A stretch of 10,875 nucleotides of DNA. Source: Rhodospirillales bacterium. Its GTDB lineage: Bacteria > Pseudomonadota > Alphaproteobacteria > SMXQ01. The notes below the pieces were generated by a model. That model saw nothing but the letters and a program-made list of their open reading frames with translations, did not search any database and was not told where the DNA came from. The translations under genes were made by a program, and so were the position numbers. Positions 6,810 through 10,875 of this stretch are shown piece by piece. The stretch spans positions 1 through 10,875 of the forward strand of contig JAHEKA010000041.1 of assembly GCA_024638585.1 (NCBI GenBank), in the 5' to 3' direction. How positions within the stretch are numbered: the first letter of the stretch is position 1; each line of letters opens with the position of its first letter.

Positions 6810-8670
6810 CATTTTCGCTGTCTTTCGGGCCGGATCCGAAGTCCGTGACAAGGTCTTCATGCGCTGATTTTTCAAGGAGTTGCTGCCTGGCCGCCTGCAG
6901 GCGGGCCCAGTTTTCCTCGCTTGGGTCCCGGGCAAAGGCGGATTCGCAGGCATCCAGCTCCGCGGTGCCGCCCGACCCCCTGACATGAAGGTCCAGCGCA
7001 TGGCGGAACCCGGTCAAGGCATCGCCCCGGCCCGCGCCGGGACGTGCGAACCAATCGAGAACCTGAGCCTGCGAGCCCACCAGCGCGTCGACCAAACGCC
7101 CGAATCCACGTGCCCCGAGCGACTTCGCCAGCGCTTCCGCGTCCGCCGCCTCGCCCATGGCGGCGGCCTCGACGATCGCCTGGCGCAGGCTGTTGAGCTC
7201 GTGGCTGCCGATCTCGGCCGCGGCAAACTCTTCGGCCACGTCGTCCAGCAGATCGGGATGATTCAGAACGGTCGCAACCAGAACCCGTTCGCGGGCATCG
7301 GCGCGGCCGTCCTCGGTGCCGATCAGGGGATCGCTGGCCAGGCGCCGGCGCGACTCCGGCCCCGTGTTGGCGGACGCCCGGCGACGGGCGCCCGACACTG
7401 GGGAGAAATCGGCGAAAGCCTCACGCAGGCGCCGGCGAAAATCGCGCACGTAGTATTCCTGCACCTGCTTGTCCGCAATCCCCCGGGCGCGTGCGATCAG
7501 CGCCTTTTCGACCGCCGCCCGGCGTTCCGGCGTGTCCACCGCCCGGCCCCGGGTTTCCAGATCCCAGATCACATCGGCCATGGGACGGGCACTCGCGATC
7601 AGCGATTCCATGCCCCGCGCCCCCCGGGCCCGGACCAGGCTGTCGGGATCCTCGCCGCGCGGCAGGGTGACAAAGCGGAAGCTCTTGCCCGGCGCCAGCA
7701 GGGGCAGGGCGCGTTCCGCCGCCCGCGACGCCGCCCGGCCGCCCGCCGCATCGCCGTCGAAGGCCAGCACCGGTTCGTCGACCACGCGCCATAGCGCCAG
7801 CATCTGGGATTCCGTCAGCGCCGTGCCGAGCGGGGCCATCGCCGGGATGCCCGCGCGAATCAGGGCAATCACGTCCATATAGCCCTCGGTCACCACAAGG
7901 ATGTCCGTTTCACGGGCCTGCTGCAGGGCGTGGGACCAGCCGTAGACCAGCTGACCCTTCTGGAACAGCGGCGTATCAGGCGAATTGAGATATTTGGGGG
8001 TGCCGTCGCCGAGGATGCGCCCGCCGAAGGCGACCGGCCGCCCGCGGCGGTCGAAGATGGGAAAGATGACCCGCCCCCGGAAACGGTCATAGCTGGCCCG
8101 CCCGTCCTCGGGCACGATCAAGAGCCCGGCCGTGACCAGCAGCGATTCCGTCACCCCATTGCCCGACAGCGCGGTCTTGAGGCCGTGGCGGGTATCGGGA
8201 GCGTAGCCGATGCGGAAACGGGCGATGGTTTCCTCATCGAGGCCCCGGTTGGCGAGGTACTCGCGCGCCGCCTCCCCGCGCGGGGATTTGAGCTCGCTCT
8301 CGAACCAGGCGCAGGCCTTCTCCGTGACCGCGTAGAGTGAGACCGCCTGCTCGGCCCGGGCGCGTTCCTCCGGCGAACTGACCGGCACCTCGAGCCCGAC
8401 CTCATCGGCCAGGCGTTCGACCGCTTCGGGAAAGGAAAGGTTCTCGGTCCGCATGACGAAGCCGATCACATCGCCATGGGCGCCGCAGCCGAAGCAGTGG
8501 AAAAAGCCCTTGGCCTCGTTGACCGTGAAGGACGGCGTCTTTTCATTGTGGAACGGGCAGAGGCCCGAGTATTCCCGGCCCCGCTTGGTCAATTTCACCT
8601 TGCGCGCAATGCGTTCGGCGAGCCCCGCCCGGGCTCTGATCTCGTCAAGGAACCTGTCGGAAAATGCCAT
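6805..8670 (-). CDS. dnaG: DNA primase
   Basis: A 621-residue bacterial primase that makes the RNA primers for Okazaki fragments and works with DnaB helicase at the fork. Numbered from the chosen start, the N-terminal zinc-binding domain has Cys38 and His41 in LCPFHNEKTPSF, and Cys59 and Cys62 in FHCFGCGAHG. The RNA-polymerase core carries YLNSPDTPLFQKG (227-239) and the TOPRIM acidic residues Glu262 in VTEGYMD and Asp305/Asp307 in FDGDAAG. The Ala/Arg-rich C-terminal region from about 447 corresponds to the DnaB-binding domain. MAFSDRFLDEIRARAGL is the usual primase N-terminus, so the ATG at 8670 is preferred. An extension to TTG at 8742 is open but unlike the family. The ribosome site is weak (AGGGG about 15 nt away), suggesting modest translation. 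The gene precedes rpoD, and yqeY lies upstream in the same direction. Confidence 0.97.
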   Translation of the reverse strand: MAFSDRFLDEIRARAGLAERIARKVKLTKRGREYSGLCPFHNEKTPSFTVNEAKGFFHCFGCGAHGDVIGFVMRTENLSFPEAVERLADEVGLEVPVSSPEERARAEQAVSLYAVTEKACAWFESELKSPRGEAAREYLANRGLDEETIARFRIGYAPDTRHGLKTALSGNGVTESLLVTAGLLIVPEDGRASYDRFRGRVIFPIFDRRGRPVAFGGRILGDGTPKYLNSPDTPLFQKGQLVYGWSHALQQARETDILVVTEGYMDVIALIRAGIPAMAPLGTALTESQMLALWRVVDEPVLAFDGDAAGGRAASRAAERALPLLAPGKSFRFVTLPRGEDPDSLVRARGARGMESLIASARPMADVIWDLETRGRAVDTPERRAAVEKALIARARGIADKQVQEYYVRDFRRRLREAFADFSPVSGARRRASANTGPESRRRLASDPLIGTEDGRADARERVLVATVLNHPDLLDDVAEEFAAAEIGSHELNSLRQAIVEAAAMGEAADAEALAKSLGARGFGRLVDALVGSQAQVLDWFARPGAGRGDALTGFRHALDLHVRGSGGTAELDACESAFARDPSEENWARLQAARQQLLEKSAHEDLVTDFGSGPKDSENA

Positions 8671-8780
8671 CGATCGCGCGCCGAGCCCCTGAGACGCGCG
8701 GCGCAGGAATCGATCACGACGCCATCCCGTCTTCCCCGACAAGATAGACAGGGGCGGGCGCGATTGCGAAGGAAATCAAG

Positions 8781-8795
8781 TTATCCACAGGATAA
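8781..8795. promoter_or_regulatory. DnaA-box 9-mer inside a 15-bp dyad upstream of dnaG
   Basis: TTATCCACA at 8781-8789 is the classical high-affinity DnaA box. It lies in the perfect palindrome TTATCC-ACA-GGATAA (8781-8795), about 110-125 nt upstream of the dnaG ATG in a small AT-rich island (8775-8806). The opposite half matches the DnaA box at only six of nine positions, so one DnaA site, or one site for another dimeric protein, is expected. I could not fix a convincing -35/-10 pair here; GATAAC on the minus strand (8786-8781) is a possible -10 the site would cover. The rest of the 8671-8848 gap shows no gene. Confidence 0.5.
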
Positions 8796-8848
8796 AATTT
8801 GTTGAAAGGCGGGGATAGATGGAGACGGCCTCGCCGGCCGCTTAAGCC

Positions 8849-9310
8849 TCAGCCGCCGAGCCGCGCCTTGGCGATTGCCGCCGCCTTGGAGAAATCCATG
8901 CGCCCCGCGTAGCGCTCCTTCAAGACACCCATCACCTTGCCCATATCCTTGATGGTGGTGGCGCCGAGCTCGTCGACCACCTCGCCGATGGCTGCATTCG
9001 CCTCGTCCTCGTCCAACTGCTTGGGCAGGAAGCGGGCGATGATTTCAATCTCTTCGGATTCCTGAGCCACCAGATCGGCGCGGCCACCTTTCTCATATTG
9101 CTCGATTGAATCGTGGCGCTGCTTGATCATCTTCTGCAGCATGTCCAGGACGGCCTCATCGGGGATGCCGCCGTCCTCGCCGCCCTCACCACGCGCGGCG
9201 ATATCGCGGTCCTTCAGGGCCGCGAGAATCAGACGCAAGGTCGACGTCGCGCGTCGATCCTGTGCCTTCATTGCCGCCTTCAAGGCGTCATTGATCTCCT
9301 GGCGGAGCAT
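8849..9310 (-). CDS. yqeY: GatB/YqeY domain-containing protein
   Basis: A 153-residue YqeY-type protein. The whole length fits the family: the N-terminal helix MLRQEINDALKAAMKAQD, the STLRLILAALKDRDIA segment, the IKQRHDSIEQYEKGGR helix, the central EIEIIARFLPKQL hallmark, and the C-terminal three-helix GatB-like part ending FSKAAAIAKARLGG. GatB tail domains contact tRNA in the amidotransferase, but the role of standalone YqeY proteins is not established. ATG at 9310 is preferred because it gives the standard start; a TTG at 9316 would add two residues. No strong Shine-Dalgarno is visible. It lies 178 nt upstream of dnaG on the same strand and is divergent from carA, sharing the 209-nt region 9311-9519. 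Confidence 0.93.
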   Translation of the reverse strand: MLRQEINDALKAAMKAQDRRATSTLRLILAALKDRDIAARGEGGEDGGIPDEAVLDMLQKMIKQRHDSIEQYEKGGRADLVAQESEEIEIIARFLPKQLDEDEANAAIGEVVDELGATTIKDMGKVMGVLKERYAGRMDFSKAAAIAKARLGG

Positions 9311-9384
9311 GGCCAACCCGTTCGTGATGGGAAAGGCGGGACATTACAGGAGTTTGTCAAAAATGGCAACGGCAAGAAAAATCG

Positions 9385-9397
9385 TAAATCATTGATT
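9385..9397 (-). promoter_or_regulatory. IHF consensus match / 11-bp dyad in yqeY-carA region
   Basis: On the minus strand the 13 bases AATCAATGATTTA fit the IHF consensus WATCAANNNNTTR at every fixed position, and AT-rich sequence lies on its 5' side (9398-9413), as at many IHF sites. The same bases contain the palindrome AATCA-T-TGATT (9387-9397), so a dimeric regulator is an alternative. The centre is near -69 relative to the predicted carA start. A further inverted repeat ATTAT-CCGCC-ATAAT occupies 9409-9423. Confidence 0.4.
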
Positions 9398-9425
9398 ATA
9401 AATTGAAAATTATCCGCCATAATCC

Positions 9426-9454
9426 TTGACGGCGCGAGATGCTTGGCCTATCAC
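9426..9454 (+). promoter_or_regulatory. Candidate carA promoter
   Basis: TTGACG (9426-9431, five of six to TTGACA) and TATCAC (9449-9454, four of six to TATAAT) are separated by exactly 17 nt. Transcription would begin near 9461, giving a leader of about 59 nt. The AT-rich 9348-9425 stretch lies immediately upstream and may activate it or hold further promoters, for example TTGTCA (9354-9359), 17 nt, AAAAAT (9377-9382). For leftward yqeY transcription, the best I see is TTGCCA, 15 nt, TGTAAT ending at 9342. Confidence 0.5.
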
Positions 9455-9507
9455 ACGGAGGTTTTTACGACCGCCGCCGTACCCGGCGCCGCCTCAAATC
9501 CCGATAG
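9439..9507 (+). other. Arg-rich 22-codon ORF upstream of carA (possible leader peptide)
   Basis: ATG at 9439 opens 22 codons and stops at TAG 9505-9507; seven codons are Arg (12-14, 16-18 and 22). The RRRTRRR stretch lies on a hairpin with stem CGCCG/CGGCG (9475-9479, 9484-9488) and loop TACC. The stop codon overlaps the TAGGGA ribosome site of carA (9505-9510). This is the arrangement expected of a peptide sensing arginyl-tRNA ahead of an arginine-pathway gene. Against it: no good Shine-Dalgarno, a GC-rich region where CGC arises easily, and the best promoter candidate would start inside the ORF, so an upstream promoter is needed. Confidence 0.22.
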
Positions 9508-9519
9508 GGACCTTAGCCC

Positions 9520-10785
9520 ATGGCGAAAGCCGCAAAGACGCTCTCCCAAGCGCGCGCGACGCGCAAGGGGAAGGTGGTTTCCGCGCGCCCGGGCGATGCG
9601 TCGGAGAAAGCGGTGATGGCCAATCTGCGGGCCGGCACCAAGACCAAGCCGCCGGGCGCGACCGCGGCCCTTGTGCTTGCCGACGGGACAACCTTTTGGG
9701 GGATGGGCCTGGGTGCCGCGGCGGAGACCGTGGGCGAGGTCTGTTTCAACACCTCGATCACCGGTTATCAGGAGATCCTCACGGATCCGTCCTATGCCGG
9801 ACAGATCATCACCTTCACCTTTCCCCATATCGGCAATGTCGGCACCAACCCGGAAGACATCGAGACCCTCGAGCCCGCCGCGCGCGGCCTGGTGGTGCGC
9901 GCCGAGATCACCGATCCATCGAACTGGCGGGCGGACGCGCATTTGGATGCCTGGCTGAAGGAAAAGAACCTGCCCGGAATCGCCGGCATCGACACAAGGG
10001 CGCTGACCGCCCGCATCCGCGATTCAGGCGCCCCCACCGGCGCGCTCTGCCACGTGCCCGGGGGCAAGATCGACATCAAGGCCTTGCAAGCCCGCGCCGC
10101 CCAATGGCCGGGGCTGGCCGGAATGGACCTGGCCCGCGAAGTCACCTGCACCAAACCCTATGACTGGCAGGGCGGCACCTGGTCAATCGCCGCGGGCTAC
10201 GACGATGGGCCCAAATCCCGATTCAACGTGGTTGCCGTCGATTTCGGCGCCAAGCGCAATATCCTGCGCTGCCTGGCCCAAGCCGGCTGCAAGGTGACGG
10301 TGGTCCCGGCGACGGCATCGGCACGAGACATCCTCAAGTACAAGCCGGACGGCGTGTTCCTGTCTAACGGTCCGGGCGATCCGGCGGCGACCGGTCAATA
10401 CGCCGTGCCGGCTGTGCAGGAAGTGCTGAAGGCGGGCCTGCCGGTGTTCGGCATCTGCCTCGGCCATCAGATCCTGGCCCTGGCCTTGGGCGCGAAGACG
10501 AAGAAGATGGAGATCGGCCACCGCGGCGCCAATCACCCGGTCAAGGACCTTGCGACCGGCAAGGTGGAGATCACGTCGCAGAACCACGGCTTCGTGGTGA
10601 TCGAGGACAGCCTGCCCGCAGGCGTCGAAAAGACCCATGCCTCGCTCTTCGACGGATCTCTGGAAGGCCTCAGGGTCAAGGGCAAACCGGTCTTTTCGGT
10701 GCAGTACCATCCCGAGGCCTCTCCCGGCCCCCAGGACAGCCATTACCTGTTCCACCGCTTCATCGATCTGATGGAGAAGCGCTAG
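9520..10785 (+). CDS. carA: Carbamoyl-phosphate synthase small (glutaminase) subunit
   Basis: A 421-residue CarA, which hydrolyses glutamine and channels ammonia to CarB for carbamoyl phosphate, precursor of arginine and pyrimidines. The N-terminal CarA domain runs from about 48 (ALVLADGTTFWG) and includes FNTSITGYQEILTDPSYAGQ. The class I glutamine amidotransferase domain begins near 235, with the nucleophile Cys313 in GICLGHQ and His397 and Glu399 in QYHPEAS, so the glutaminase triad is complete. It is about 40 residues longer than E. coli CarA because of a basic, Ala/Lys-rich N-terminal extension. The ATG at 9520 has TAGGGA 9-10 nt upstream. A second ATG at 9616 (codon 33) has GGAG 9 nt upstream (9603-9606) and would give 389 residues, near the usual length, so the true start is uncertain. 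carB follows after 3 nt. Confidence 0.97.
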   Translation: MAKAAKTLSQARATRKGKVVSARPGDASEKAVMANLRAGTKTKPPGATAALVLADGTTFWGMGLGAAAETVGEVCFNTSITGYQEILTDPSYAGQIITFTFPHIGNVGTNPEDIETLEPAARGLVVRAEITDPSNWRADAHLDAWLKEKNLPGIAGIDTRALTARIRDSGAPTGALCHVPGGKIDIKALQARAAQWPGLAGMDLAREVTCTKPYDWQGGTWSIAAGYDDGPKSRFNVVAVDFGAKRNILRCLAQAGCKVTVVPATASARDILKYKPDGVFLSNGPGDPAATGQYAVPAVQEVLKAGLPVFGICLGHQILALALGAKTKKMEIGHRGANHPVKDLATGKVEITSQNHGFVVIEDSLPAGVEKTHASLFDGSLEGLRVKGKPVFSVQYHPEASPGPQDSHYLFHRFIDLMEKR

Positions 10786-10788
10786 GCC

Positions 10789-10875
10789 ATGCCCAAGCGG
10801 ACCGACATCAAATCGATCCTGATCATTGGTGCCGGGCCCATTGTCATCGGACAGGCCTGCGAGTTCGATTATTCC
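10789..10875 (+). CDS. carB: Carbamoyl-phosphate synthase large subunit, N-terminal fragment
   Basis: The first 29 codons are visible, beginning MPKRTDIKSILIIGAGPIVIGQ, which is the diagnostic CarB N-terminus with the glycine-rich start of the first ATP-grasp half. CarB, normally about 1,070-1,100 residues, makes carbamoyl phosphate from bicarbonate, ATP and the ammonia delivered by CarA. The ATG lies 3 nt after the carA stop, so the two are co-transcribed and probably translationally coupled. GGAG at 10773-10776, inside the carA 3' end, is the likely ribosome site. The gene is cut by the window edge; nothing suggests it is broken. Confidence 0.96.
   Translation, partial: MPKRTDIKSILIIGAGPIVIGQACEFDYS

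Noticed and set aside
6880..7794. A 304-codon plus-strand ORF opposite dnaG
   Set aside because: Composition shadow of dnaG, whose zinc and TOPRIM motifs are all on the minus strand.
8671..8742. Upstream TTG start for dnaG adding 24 residues
   Set aside because: The added sequence is basic and unlike primase N-termini, while MAFSDRFLDEIRAR is the standard beginning.
8826..8840. CGGCC/GGCCG hairpin just after yqeY as an intrinsic terminator
   Set aside because: Only a 5-bp stem with no T-tract on the minus strand; such GC repeats are common by chance here.
1..10875. Mobile elements, CRISPR arrays, phage or plasmid features
   Set aside because: No transposase, integrase, terminal inverted repeats or regularly spaced repeats were seen, and the tRNA gene is intact with no partial copy of its 3' end nearby to suggest integration.

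Overview
The window looks like a chromosomal segment of a GC-rich alphaproteobacterium, plausibly a Rhodospirillales-like lineage. The evidence is a high-GC sequence with strong G/C preference at third codon positions, an RpoD with the alphaproteobacterial architecture (long acidic non-conserved region, classical regions 2 to 4), and the arrangement carAB divergent from yqeY-dnaG-rpoD, which I recall as common in that class. The genus is an inference. I see no insertion sequence, integrase, phage gene or CRISPR array.

Left part (1-3123): the 3' end of a LuxR-type HTH regulator runs rightward into position 241. Facing it is a leftward three-gene cluster, transcribed in the order VOC/glyoxalase-fold protein (2960-2487), short-chain dehydrogenase (2422-1535), MetE-like zinc enzyme (1434-307). 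This is the accessory, probably catabolic, part of the window. Its substrate is unknown; one possibility is chemistry of the epoxyalkane:CoM transferase type.

Middle and right-hand leftward block (9310-3124): yqeY (GatB/YqeY family), dnaG (primase), rpoD (housekeeping sigma factor), an alpha/beta hydrolase only 21 nt behind rpoD, then tRNA-Ile(CAU). dnaG-rpoD is the core of the classical macromolecular synthesis operon (without rpsU here), linking replication priming and transcription initiation. Two unexplained palindromic control elements lie in it: a perfect DnaA-box 9-mer embedded in a 15-bp dyad upstream of dnaG, and a pair of TGAA-W-TTCA dyads, 32 bp apart, at the dnaG/rpoD boundary.

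Right end (9311-10875): a divergent control region, AT-rich at 9348-9425, separates yqeY from carA and the start of carB, the two subunits of carbamoyl-phosphate synthetase (arginine and pyrimidine precursors). It holds a good sigma-70-type promoter candidate for carA, a perfect match to the IHF consensus, and a 22-codon ORF with seven arginine codons whose stop overlaps the carA ribosome binding site, possibly an arginine-responsive leader.

Most of the window is ordinary housekeeping sequence. The points worth checking are the regulatory elements and the MetE-like/SDR/VOC cluster; I found no convincing new multi-gene system.
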